64,000 nucleotides of DNA from Amycolatopsis aidingensis. Its GTDB lineage: Bacteria; Actinomycetota; Actinomycetes; Mycobacteriales; Pseudonocardiaceae. Positions 26,436 through 34,945 of this stretch are shown here, piece after piece. Position 1 is the stretch's first letter; each line of letters starts with the position of its first letter. The stretch spans positions 3,570,001 through 3,634,000 of the forward strand of contig NZ_CP076538.1 in assembly GCF_018885265.1 (NCBI RefSeq), written 5' to 3'. The notes under the pieces were generated by a model. The model was not told the DNA's origin. It made no database searches and was given only the letters and a program-made list of their open reading frames with translations. The translations under genes were made by a program, and so were the position numbers.

Positions 26436-28262
26436 GTGGCTGTCGAAGCCGGATGGCATTTCGTCACGCTGCCCGATCACGACGAGGCGAAGGTGGTGCT
26501 CCGGCGGCTCGATGCGAGCGCGTACCGGGTGCTCAACCATCCCTCCGGCCGGCCGTGGCTGCTGACCACGACCCCCAGGGACCAGCTCGTGGCGCATGCC
26601 GAGGGCCCGAACCGTATCGCGGTGCTCGGCTGGTCCTCGGCCACCGTACGGCGGCTGGCCGCGGCCGCGTCCGGGCACGAGCTGTCCGCTCTCGACGACC
26701 TCGCCCACGAACTGTCCGGCGGCTTCCACCTCGTCGCCAGCTTCGAGGGGCGAGTTCGCGCACAGGGCAGCGCATCCGGGCTGCGGCGGGTATGGCACGC
26801 CGAGATCGACGGCGTCCACATCGCCTCCGACCGCGCCGATGTGCTGGCCGAGCTGGGTGGGCACCCGCTCGACGAGGTGGCCGTGGCAATACGCCTGCTG
26901 CGGGTGCTGCCGCACCCGGCGGCGGAGCAGCCACTGTGGCAGGGCATCCGGCCGGTACCGCCGGACAGCTACCTGCGCCTCGACCGGGAGCGGGGGCGCA
27001 CCCCGAGCCTGGTGCGCTGGTGGCGGCGTCCGGAACCGGAGCTCACCAGGGCGCAGGGTGCCGAGCGCCTGCGCGGGGCGCTGGAAGACGCCGTGGCCGC
27101 GCGGGTCCGGGACGGCCTGACCATGCACTGCGACCTGTCCGGCGGGCTCGACTCGACCCCGCTGTGCTACCTCGCAGGTCGCATGACCGCGCCGTTGCTG
27201 GCCTCGACCGCCTACAACGACGATCCCGGGGCGGGGGAGGACCTGCGGTGGGCGCGACGCGCGCTTTCCGCGATGCCGAGCGTCCGGCACGAGGTGCTGT
27301 CCTTGGATGACATGCCGGACTTCTTCGGCGGCATCCCGGAACTCCGGGCCCGCGCGGACGAACCGACCGGCGCGCAGCTCGCCATGCCACGGGTGGGGTA
27401 CCGCATTGAGCACGCCAGGGCACGGGGCGCGGACACCTACCTCACCGGACTCGGCGGCGATCACCTGCTGCGCGGTGTGCCGGTGTGGGAACACACCCTG
27501 TTCCGGCGCCACCCGGTGCTGGCCCTGCGCCGCGTCTGGGCCAACCAGATGCTGGAAGGCAGACCGATGCGTACCACGGTCCGGGCGCTGCTGGCCAACG
27601 AGTCCTACCGCTCGTGGTTCCGGCGTTCGGTGCGGACGGGCGAGTACGCCCACATGTTCACCGGTACCCCCACCCTCGACTGGGACATCCCGCTGTCCTG
27701 GCCGACCTGGCTCCGGCCGGAGGCGCGGGACGCGGTGCGCTCCCGGCTCACCGCGATCGCCGTGGACGTCGAGCCGCTCGGGCCGGACCGCGCGAGCCAC
27801 TCCGAGCTGGCGAAGATCCGCGACGGTGCCCGGCTCGTGCGCGGGTTGCAGCAGTACGCGGGCACCATCGGCATGCCGTTCGAGGCTCCCTTCTTCGATG
27901 ACCGGGTGATCGAGGCCTGCCTGTCCGTACGGCGCCACGAACGCGTGCATCCCAAGGAGTACAAGCCACTTGTCAAGGCCGCGATGCGTGGCGCGCTCCC
28001 GGACGACTTTCTCCGCCGCAACGGCAAGACCGGCGGTAGCGCGCAGGCCGCACGCGGCCTGCGCGGCCACTTCGACGAACTGGTCGAGTTCTGTGCGCGT
28101 TCCCCGCTGGCCGGGCTCGGCCTGATCGACATCGACAGGTTGCGCCGCGAGGCCGTCCCGTCCTGGTCGAGACCGCGGGATCGCAACTTCGACTCGACGG
28201 TGAACTGCGCGGCCTTCCTGCACACCACCGCCCGACGTAGCGCCGCTGACACGGCGGCCTGA
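26436..28262 (+). CDS. Lasso peptide isopeptide-bond-forming cyclase (asparagine synthetase homologue)
   Basis: 608 residues from a GTG with gaggtgag upstream. An N-terminal region resembling a vestigial glutaminase domain (about 1-190, GGFHLVASFEGRVRAQGSASGLRRVW) is followed by a synthetase domain with the PP-loop SGGLDST near residue 235. Later motifs AYNDDPGAGEDLRWARR, YLTGLGGDHLL and PFFDDRVIEACLSV follow the AsnB fold. In lasso pathways this enzyme adenylates the ring Asp/Glu side chain and closes the macrolactam with the core N-terminus. PqqD-like and B2 peptidase genes follow, which makes the lasso assignment firm. Confidence 0.93.
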   Translation: MAVEAGWHFVTLPDHDEAKVVLRRLDASAYRVLNHPSGRPWLLTTTPRDQLVAHAEGPNRIAVLGWSSATVRRLAAAASGHELSALDDLAHELSGGFHLVASFEGRVRAQGSASGLRRVWHAEIDGVHIASDRADVLAELGGHPLDEVAVAIRLLRVLPHPAAEQPLWQGIRPVPPDSYLRLDRERGRTPSLVRWWRRPEPELTRAQGAERLRGALEDAVAARVRDGLTMHCDLSGGLDSTPLCYLAGRMTAPLLASTAYNDDPGAGEDLRWARRALSAMPSVRHEVLSLDDMPDFFGGIPELRARADEPTGAQLAMPRVGYRIEHARARGADTYLTGLGGDHLLRGVPVWEHTLFRRHPVLALRRVWANQMLEGRPMRTTVRALLANESYRSWFRRSVRTGEYAHMFTGTPTLDWDIPLSWPTWLRPEARDAVRSRLTAIAVDVEPLGPDRASHSELAKIRDGARLVRGLQQYAGTIGMPFEAPFFDDRVIEACLSVRRHERVHPKEYKPLVKAAMRGALPDDFLRRNGKTGGSAQAARGLRGHFDELVEFCARSPLAGLGLIDIDRLRREAVPSWSRPRDRNFDSTVNCAAFLHTTARRSAADTAA

Positions 28263-28278
28263 ACGGAAGGGAACCGAC

Positions 28279-28536
28279 ATGCCCATCCGGTTGAACGACG
28301 ACGTCTCGAGCGTGCGGACCGATTACGGCATGGTCCTGCTCGACGAGAACACCGGCAGATATTACGAACTCAGCGAGACCGCGGCCTGCGTGGTCGACCA
28401 TCTCGACGGCGAGCACAGCGAGGACCGGGCGGTTGATGCGCTCACCGGCCGGTTTGAGGTCACCGACCAGCGCGCCCGTGCGGACGTCCGCGCGCTGGTC
28501 GCCAGGCTGGAGTCGGCCGGGCTGGTCACGACATGA
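28279..28536 (+). CDS. PqqD-family lasso leader recognition protein (B1)
   Basis: 85 residues, ATG start with ggaaggga upstream. The fold is the PqqD/RRE winged helix: MPIRLNDDVSSVRTDYGMVLLDENTGRYYELSETAACVVDHLDGEHSED, then a helical second half. In split-B lasso systems this protein binds the leader (the YxxP motif) and presents it to the B2 peptidase. Its stop overlaps the B2 ATG by 4 bp. Confidence 0.93.
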   Translation: MPIRLNDDVSSVRTDYGMVLLDENTGRYYELSETAACVVDHLDGEHSEDRAVDALTGRFEVTDQRARADVRALVARLESAGLVTT

Positions 28537-28997
28537 CACTGCCCGTGCTCCCGGACACCCTGGTCCGTGTCTCGATTGCCCGCAGGGTGCTGACCTGGGG
28601 CGTGGTCGGTGTGGCCAGGGCGCTCGCCCGGCGGCCGCCCCGGCAGCTCCGCCGCGCGCTGGAACGGGCGAGCCGCGGCGCGCGGCCCGCCACCCACACG
28701 GAGGCCAAGGCGGCGCGGGACACCGTGCTGACCGTTAGCACCCGGTGCTGCGGCCCGGAGGCGTGCCTGCCGCGCTCGATCGCGGCGGCGCTGCTGTGCC
28801 GCCTCGACGGCAGCTGGCCGACCTGGTGCGCGGGGGTACTGCCGACCCCGCCGTTCGCCGCACACGCGTGGATCGAGGTCGACGGGGAGCTGGTCGACGA
28901 ACCCGTGGAGCCGGGTTACTACCGCACGCTCGTCCGCGTACCGCGTGCGGCGCGGAAAGGCTTGGCCGGACACGGTCAAGAACAGGAAACACAGTGA
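28533..28997 (+). CDS. Lasso peptide leader peptidase (B2, transglutaminase-like)
   Basis: 154 residues. The transglutaminase-like cysteine protease core is visible: catalytic Cys about residue 77 in CGPEACLPRSIAAALLCRL, His about 111 in PFAAHAWIEVDGELV and Asp about 117 just after. An N-terminal arginine-rich helix precedes it. It cuts the leader from the precursor with help from the PqqD-like protein, with which it is translationally coupled (ATGA). The precursor gene lies 25 bp downstream. Confidence 0.92.
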   Translation: MTLPVLPDTLVRVSIARRVLTWGVVGVARALARRPPRQLRRALERASRGARPATHTEAKAARDTVLTVSTRCCGPEACLPRSIAAALLCRLDGSWPTWCAGVLPTPPFAAHAWIEVDGELVDEPVEPGYYRTLVRVPRAARKGLAGHGQEQETQ

Positions 28998-29022
28998 TGG
29001 ATACGAAAGGAGATGGTTCCCC

Positions 29023-29166
29023 ATGCAGCGGACCGCTTACGAGACGCCCACCGTTGTCGAGCTGGGTGTGTTCGCCGAGGAGACCGGCCTGGACGCCCCG
29101 CAGAACAACGAGGAGGTCATCGGCATCGGTGACGACTGGATCCCGCCGTTCGCGCCGAAGAACTGA
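29023..29166 (+). CDS. Lasso peptide precursor
   Basis: 47 residues from ATG 29023, with AAGGAGAT 8 nt upstream, the best ribosome site of the cluster. The leader has the lasso motif Y6-x-x-P9 and the usual ELGVFAEETG ending with Thr21 at the -2 position and Gly22 at -1. The predicted core is residues 23-47 (25 residues), starting LDAPQNNEEV. Glu30 (core 8) or Glu31 (core 9) would be the ring acceptor for Leu1. The tail has IGIGDDW, IPPF and a C-terminal PKN, so Trp39, Ile40 or Phe43 could serve as plugs. The core contains no Cys, so it would be a class II lasso. I do not recognise the product. Confidence 0.88.
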   Translation: MQRTAYETPTVVELGVFAEETGLDAPQNNEEVIGIGDDWIPPFAPKN

Positions 29167-29190
29167 GTTCCTGAAGAACTGAGGTACTGA

Positions 29191-29249
29191 ACGCCTGCCG
29201 AAGGCGTCCGTACGCCGTGGCCGGTGCGTGTCGACGACGCACCGGCCAC
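29191..29249 (+). terminator. Tandem stem-loops between precursor and exporter genes
   Basis: Two hairpins: ACGCCT/AGGCGT (29191-29207, 5-nt loop) and a perfect 13-bp stem GTGGCCGGTGCGT with ACGCACCGGCCAC (29217-29249, 7-nt loop). They sit 25-80 bp after the precursor stop and before the exporter start, and have no U-tract. They may act as a partial terminator or 3' stabiliser that keeps precursor mRNA in excess. Confidence 0.6.
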
Positions 29250-29272
29250 GGCGCCACGCGCGGGAGGACCGT

Positions 29273-30973
29273 ATGCGACCAGCCGATCGCCTACTGTGCC
29301 GGACTCTCCTTGCTACCAGGGTAACTGGTATCCTGCTGGTCGCCGCAGGTGTCGTAGATGCCGCGACGCGGATCGCCATTCCCGCGGTGCTGGGCGCCGC
29401 CCTCGACGAGGTACTCGGCGGCGCAGGCCCGCTGTCTCCGGCGAGTTCGCTCCTCCTCGCCCTCCTGCTGGTGGCCGTGCTGGCCGAACCGGCGCGGGAG
29501 TACCTGGCCAGGCGCTGCGAACTGCTCGGGATGAAGGAACTCCGCGACCGGTCGAGCCGACACGCGATCTCGCTGGGAGCGCAGTCCCGGTTCGCCCCCG
29601 CCGACAGTCAGGCCCGGCTGCTCGAATCCACGGCCGAGGCGGCGCGCGTCAGTACCGCGGGACTCACCTTGCTGACCTCGGTGTGCACATCGGTCGCCGG
29701 ACTCGTCGCGCTGGTGCTGATCGACCTTCCGGTCGCATTGGTATTCCTGTGCGGTGCGCCATTAGTGTGGTGGCTGACCCGCTGGCTGATCGGCCGGGTG
29801 GGCCGGATGACCGGACGTTATCAACGTGCCCACGCCGATCTCGCCGAGCGCTTCCTCGACGCGTTGACCGGGATACGGACGATACGCGCCAGCGGCACCG
29901 CCGAGCGCGAGATCGGCCGGATCCTCGGCACGCTTGGTGAACTGCGGGAAACCGGCCATGACTACTGGGAGACCCAGCGCCGCGCAGGATGGCAACTCGG
30001 CCTGCTCACGCCGCTGCTCGCCGTGGCCGCGCTCTCGGTCGCCGGACTCGGGCTGCTGGCGGGCAGGCTCAGCGCGGGCGAACTCGTCGCGGTCTCCAGC
30101 TACCTCACCTACGCGCTCGGCCTGCTGCGCCAGGCCTCCGTGCTCGCGAAGTTCGCGCGCGCACGGGGATCTGCGGAACGGCTCTCGGAGCTGCTGGCGC
30201 AACCGGTTCCGCCAGAGGGATACCTGCCGGCCCCGGTTGGCGCGCTCACCGTGCGGCTGCGCGGAGTCAGTGCCTGTCACGGGCACCGGCGGGTGCTGGG
30301 CGAGGTCAACCTGGACATCCCGGCGGGAAGCTCGGTCGCGGTGCTCGGGTCGGACGGGGCGGCGGCATCCCTGCTCGCCGAGGTCGTGGCCGGGCTACGT
30401 ATTCCTGACCAGGGCGCGGTCCTCGTCAACGGGGTGGCTCAGTCCGCGTTCGATTCGCGGGCTCTGCGCGAGCGCGTCGGTTTCGCCTTCGCGCGTCCGC
30501 ACCTGCTCGGCAACACCGTAGCCGACGCCGTCGCCTACACCGACGAACCACCAGCACCGGACCGGGTGGAGACCGCGCTGGACACGGCGGCGGCGCGCCC
30601 GTTCGTCGACCGGTTACCCGAGGGGGCCGCAACGCCATTACCCGGACTCCGGCTCTCCGGAGGTGAGACACAACGGCTCGGCATCGCCAGGGCGGTGTGC
30701 CGGGACGTGGGCCTTCTCGTGCTCGATGATGCTCTGTCCAGCGTGGACACCGTTACCGAATCGACGATCACCGAGGCATTGCGGACGGTCGCGCCGGGCG
30801 CCACGCGGCTGATCGTCACGCACAGGGCCACGACGGCGGACGCGGCGGATCTGGTGGTGTGGCTGGATGGCGGCCAGGTCCGCGCCACCGGTCCGCACCG
30901 TGAGCTGCTCAACCAAGCCGGCTACGCCGCGCTGTTCGGCTCCGGACAGCCGCAGCGAGAGGCCGCCTCGTGA
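29273..30973 (+). CDS. Half ABC exporter with degenerate ATP-binding site (lasso D1)
   Basis: 566 residues from ATG 29273 behind gggagg. Type IV exporter membrane domain (six spans, about 1-300), then an ATPase domain. The Walker A position reads LGSDGAAAS, so the P-loop Lys is absent. Walker B is LLVLDDALSSVD with Asp in place of the catalytic Glu. The signature LSGGETQ and the H-loop VTHR are intact. This is the degenerate partner of a heterodimeric exporter; it would supply the signature motif to the partner's good site. It overlaps the partner gene by 4 bp (GTGA). Probable role: export and self-immunity for the lasso peptide. Confidence 0.88.
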   Translation: MRPADRLLCRTLLATRVTGILLVAAGVVDAATRIAIPAVLGAALDEVLGGAGPLSPASSLLLALLLVAVLAEPAREYLARRCELLGMKELRDRSSRHAISLGAQSRFAPADSQARLLESTAEAARVSTAGLTLLTSVCTSVAGLVALVLIDLPVALVFLCGAPLVWWLTRWLIGRVGRMTGRYQRAHADLAERFLDALTGIRTIRASGTAEREIGRILGTLGELRETGHDYWETQRRAGWQLGLLTPLLAVAALSVAGLGLLAGRLSAGELVAVSSYLTYALGLLRQASVLAKFARARGSAERLSELLAQPVPPEGYLPAPVGALTVRLRGVSACHGHRRVLGEVNLDIPAGSSVAVLGSDGAAASLLAEVVAGLRIPDQGAVLVNGVAQSAFDSRALRERVGFAFARPHLLGNTVADAVAYTDEPPAPDRVETALDTAAARPFVDRLPEGAATPLPGLRLSGGETQRLGIARAVCRDVGLLVLDDALSSVDTVTESTITEALRTVAPGATRLIVTHRATTADAADLVVWLDGGQVRATGPHRELLNQAGYAALFGSGQPQREAAS

Positions 30974-32651
30974 TCCGGCCGGTGCTGGCCGCGCACAAGC
31001 GCCTGCTGGTCACCTTTGTCCTGTGGTGCCTGCTCGGCGCCCTGCCGGTGCTGCTGTCCGGACGGCTGATCGCGGCCGCGGTGGACGTCGGTTTCCTCGC
31101 CGGCAGCGCCGTCAATGGCCTGCTGCTGCTCGGCAGCTACGGTGCCGTGATCGCGCTCGGCAGTTTCGCCACACGGCAGGCCATCCGGCCGATGTCGGTG
31201 ATCGTGGAAGCGGTTCGCGATCACCTCGTGCGCTCCGTGGTACGCGGTACCCTGCACACCGCCGTACGTGAGGACAGGCCCGCCGAGTCGGGATCGGTGG
31301 CTCGCCTCACCCGGCAGACCGAGCAGGTCCGGCAGTTACTGGCCGGCCTGCTGATGGCACTGCGCACGGTCGCCTTCAGCCTCGTCGCCGCCATGGTCGG
31401 CCTGCTCACCTTGGCCCCGCTGGTCGGAATCATGACCGTGCCCGCACTGGTCGCCTGCGGGCTCGTGGTGGCATCGCTGTCGCGCGAGTGGCGCAAACGC
31501 TACGCCGATTCGCTCGCGTGCGAGGAGCAGCTTTCCGGCAGGCTCGCAGCCGTGCTTCCCGCCCTTCGCGACGTGCACGCATGCGCCGCGGCAGGGCGGA
31601 CGACCGGCGAGGTGACGGCCGACATCGCCACCCACGTGCGTACCGCACGCGGCGCGGCGGTCATCGGTGCGGCACGGGTCGGTGTCGTGAGCCTGAGTGC
31701 ACGGATGCCACTGGTCGCGCTGTTGCTGGCTGCCCCGTGGCTGGTCTCGTCCGGGGCGCTGAGCACGGGAGAGGTCGTCGGCGCCGCGACGTATCTGATC
31801 TCCGGGCTGGAACCGGCGCTGCGGTCCCTCATGGAGACGGTGGCCAACATGGGGCTGCAGCTGTCCACGATCCTGCGCAGGCTCGCCGCGCACGCGGCCG
31901 AGCCGCAAGCCCTGGTGCGGGGCATTCGTTCCCGCGCGGCTACGACCTGGCACTGCGCCAGGTCACGTTTCGCTACGGTCCGCATTCCCACCCGGTACTT
32001 GACGGGGTCGAGCTGGATATCCGGCACGGTGAGCACGTCGCGGTCGTGGGGCCGAGCGGAATCGGCAAGTCCACCCTGGCCTCGGTGCTGTGCGGCGCTA
32101 TCGAGCCGGATGGGGGCAAGGTGTCTCTCGGAGGCACGCCGTTGCACCGGCTCGAACCAGGGGCGCTACGCCGCAGCGTGGTCCTCGTTCCGCAGGAGGC
32201 GTACTTGTTCCGCGGCTCGGTGCGGGACAACCTCAGTTATCACCGTGACGACCACCCCGACGATATGACGATCACCGGCGCCGTGACGGCCGTCGGCGCG
32301 CAAGAGCTGCTTTCCAGCCTCGGCGGGCTCGGCGCCGAGCTGCTCCCGCGCACGCTTTCCGCAGGCGAGCGTCAACTGCTGGTACTGGCCCGCGTCTACC
32401 TCGGTTCGGCCGAGGTCGTGGTGCTTGACGAAGCCACCTGCCATCTGGACGAGACCACCGAGGCGCGCGCCGAGCAGGCGTTTCGCAGCCGTGGCTGCAC
32501 GCTGGTGGTCATCGCGCACCGCATCAGCTCGGCCCGGCGCGCGCAGCGGGTGCTGGTGCTGGACGGCACCGGCGTGCGGGACGGATCGCATGCCGCACTG
32601 GTCGCCAACTCGGATACCTACGCCGAGCTCGTCGGCCACTGGTCGACGTGA
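30970..32651 (+). pseudogene. Half ABC exporter with frameshift (lasso D2)
   Basis: The membrane domain is read in one frame from GTG 30970 to about 31920 (MIRPVLAAHKRLLVTFVLW to LRRLAAHAAEPQALVRG). The ATPase domain continues in the -1 frame from about 31920 to the stop at 32651 (PRGYDLALRQVTFRYG on). Adding one G to the GGGG run at 31919-31922 restores one continuous protein of about 560 residues. The ATPase half is otherwise intact: Walker A GPSGIGKST, signature LSAGERQ, Walker B VVVLDEAT, H-loop IAHR. Either a sequencing error in a homopolymer or a real, recent inactivation. Confidence 0.85.
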
Positions 32652-32676
32652 ACGCGCTGGCGGGCAGAATCCCACC

Positions 32677-33819
32677 ATGCCGATGCCGCACCTACCCGCA
32701 CCCGGCTCCGCTGGTCTCGCCGAACGGGAGGTCAGCGGTTTCGCCGCCCGCTACGCGCGGTTGGTGCGGTTTGTCGTGGTGTCCCTGTGCGGCGGAGTGG
32801 GGGTGCTCGCCGTTCCCGTCGGCGGGATGGCCGGGACGGCGCTCATTGTTGCCGCGATGATCACCTGGAGCGGCTGGCTGCTCCGGCGGCGCGCTCGGCC
32901 GACGGCCCCGGTCGTGGTGGCGGATCTCGTGCTGCTGGCGGGGGTGTGCCTCTCGCAGCCGCTGACCGTGGGGCCCGAGCCGGTTTCGCACGGCAACACC
33001 TGGGTATGCGGGGTGATCTCGATTGCGCTGGTGACCTACCAGTGGTGTTACCCGCCGCTGCCCGGCCTCACCATCGCCGCGTTGCTGGTACCGATCGACA
33101 TGGTTGGTGTCGCGCTGGCCGATCCTCATGGCTGGACGGCCGATCTCGGCCTTGGCGCCTGGATGCTCGTCGAGGCCGTGCTGTCTCAAGCGTTGTACCA
33201 GGCGATCCGGCGCAGGGCTCGCGACTGGGACCGCAAGGCTGAGGAGGTGGCCGAGGCCCGCAGGCAAGCGCGGGTGAGCGAGGTACGGCACCGCGCCGAG
33301 CGCGAGCATCTCGCCGTCCTGCACGACACCGCGTGCGCCACCCTGCTGATGGCATCGATACCTGGCTCGGATGTCGCCGAGGTCCGCGCGCAGGCACGGC
33401 GGGATCTGGACACGCTGACCCGGACCGAGGACACGACCACCGATACCGAGCTGGGCACGGCGTTGTCCGCGGAGGCCGAGGAACACGCCGTCGCGGTCAC
33501 CGTGACGGCCGATGGCCAGGTATGGCTGCCAGCCACTGTCGCTTCCGCGTTGCGGGCCAGCTCCGGGGAAGCGCTGCGTAATGTCGCACGGCACGCGGGC
33601 GTACCGGAAGCCACGGTCCGGGTCGAGCAGGACGGCTGCGGCACAGTGGCTGTCGAGATCGTGGACACCGGCCGTGGTTTCGACCCGGACAGCGTGCCGG
33701 CGCCGCGGAACGGGATCCGGTACTCGATCCAGGAACGAATGCGCGCGGTAGTCGGTCGGGCCGACATCCGCTCGCGCCCCGGGCACACGTCGGTGCGGCT
33801 GGAGTGGCCCGATGGCTGA
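32677..33819 (+). CDS. Sensor histidine kinase (NarL-type partner)
   Basis: 380 residues from ATG 32677. Four or five membrane spans at the N-terminus (VVSLCGGVGVLAVPV to LVPIDMVGVALA), a helical linker (ARDWDRKAEEVAEARRQARV), then a HisKA_3-type box with the phospho-His in AVLHDTACATLLM, N-box SGEALRNVARHAG and G-box VDTGRGFDPDS. It senses something at the membrane and phosphorylates a LuxR-type response regulator, probably the one encoded at 34912-35562. It starts 25 bp after the exporter and overlaps the next gene by 8 bp. Confidence 0.88.
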   Translation: MPMPHLPAPGSAGLAEREVSGFAARYARLVRFVVVSLCGGVGVLAVPVGGMAGTALIVAAMITWSGWLLRRRARPTAPVVVADLVLLAGVCLSQPLTVGPEPVSHGNTWVCGVISIALVTYQWCYPPLPGLTIAALLVPIDMVGVALADPHGWTADLGLGAWMLVEAVLSQALYQAIRRRARDWDRKAEEVAEARRQARVSEVRHRAEREHLAVLHDTACATLLMASIPGSDVAEVRAQARRDLDTLTRTEDTTTDTELGTALSAEAEEHAVAVTVTADGQVWLPATVASALRASSGEALRNVARHAGVPEATVRVEQDGCGTVAVEIVDTGRGFDPDSVPAPRNGIRYSIQERMRAVVGRADIRSRPGHTSVRLEWPDG

Positions 33820-34945
33820 CCCCTCCACACCGCCACCGGGTGGTCGCGTGCTGAACGGCGCCCGGCTGGCCACGTTCGGCGTGCTCGTAGCTGTCCATTT
33901 CGGACTTTCTTTACCCGCGCTCGTCTCGTCGTGGGACGTCTATGTGGACGCAGACCAGGCCGCCGTGGGCTACGCGGCACTCACCGCGAATGTGGGGCTG
34001 ATCGGCTGGTTCGTGCTGCGCGGCCGGTCCCAGCCCGCCTGGGCGGTGCGTACCGGGCTCGTGGTCGCGATTGCGGCCTCGGTGCTGCTGACCGCGCAGG
34101 TGCCCGGAGACCAGCTCGTGCGGCAAGCGCACTGGACCTTCCCCGAACTGGGCTGGCACGGGGTCATGCTGCTGATCGAGCGACCCTTCGTGCATGCCTG
34201 CGCGTTCCTGGCCACCCATCTGGTGCTCACCGCCATCCAGGCCATCCTCATCGAGCCGCCGGACCGGATCGCCGCGTCCGGCATGCTGATCACCTCGGTG
34301 ATCACCTGCGGGCTGCAACTCGCGATGTCATGGGGCATCAAGGTGCTCCGGCGGTACTTGGCACGGGCCGATGCGGCGGCACGCGAACGGGACCGGGTGC
34401 TGACCGAGAACGCCGTGTCCGTTCAGCTCCGCCTGGACCGGCGACGTCGGGACGCGGACCACGCCGCGGACGTGCTCACCGTGCTGCGCGGGCTGGCTGA
34501 TGGCTCGCTCGATCCCGACGACGAGCGGACGCGGCGGCTCTGCGCGGTGCGGGCGGCGACCTTGCGCAGGCTGTTCGCGGAGAACGAAACCTCGTCCGAC
34601 CGGCTGCTGCACGAACTGCGCGCGGGTATCGACGTGGCCGAGCGTGGCGGGGTCACCGTGCAGCTCGCCGTGCGGGGTACTCCGCGGTCGCTCCCGATAC
34701 GGGTCCGCAGGGCGCTGACCGATGTTGCGATCGCCGGAATCGCGGCCGCGCGACGGACCGCACGGGTGACCGTGATCCACGCGGGGCAGGTGCGGGTCAG
34801 CGTGGTTACGGACGCGCCGGACATCGAGCTGCCTTCCGGAGCGGACGCCGGCGTGGCGGCCTCCGCAACGCACAATGGTGGGAAGCTGTGGGTCGAGGCG
34901 AGGTACCCCGTTCACAGGTCGTCCAGTGCCACCAGCCCGTCCTGA
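33812..34945 (+). CDS. Membrane histidine-kinase-like protein lacking catalytic motifs
   Basis: 377 residues, ATG inside the end of the kinase gene (8-bp overlap). Same layout as its neighbour: several membrane spans in the first 190 residues, a charged coiled-coil (RADAAARERDRVLTENAVSVQLRLDRRRRDADHAADVL), then an alpha/beta region with LTDVAIAGIAAARRTARVTVIHAGQVRVSVVTDAPDI resembling a HATPase fold. No phospho-His box and no DxGxG G-box are visible. It may be a pseudokinase that modulates the sensor. Its 3' end overlaps the convergent response regulator gene by 34 bp. Confidence 0.7.
   Translation: MADPSTPPPGGRVLNGARLATFGVLVAVHFGLSLPALVSSWDVYVDADQAAVGYAALTANVGLIGWFVLRGRSQPAWAVRTGLVVAIAASVLLTAQVPGDQLVRQAHWTFPELGWHGVMLLIERPFVHACAFLATHLVLTAIQAILIEPPDRIAASGMLITSVITCGLQLAMSWGIKVLRRYLARADAAARERDRVLTENAVSVQLRLDRRRRDADHAADVLTVLRGLADGSLDPDDERTRRLCAVRAATLRRLFAENETSSDRLLHELRAGIDVAERGGVTVQLAVRGTPRSLPIRVRRALTDVAIAGIAAARRTARVTVIHAGQVRVSVVTDAPDIELPSGADAGVAASATHNGGKLWVEARYPVHRSSSATSPS

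Noticed and set aside
31905..31960. Programmed -1 frameshift in the exporter gene
   Set aside because: No slippery heptamer or stable downstream pseudoknot is visible, and a single missing G in a homopolymer explains it more simply.
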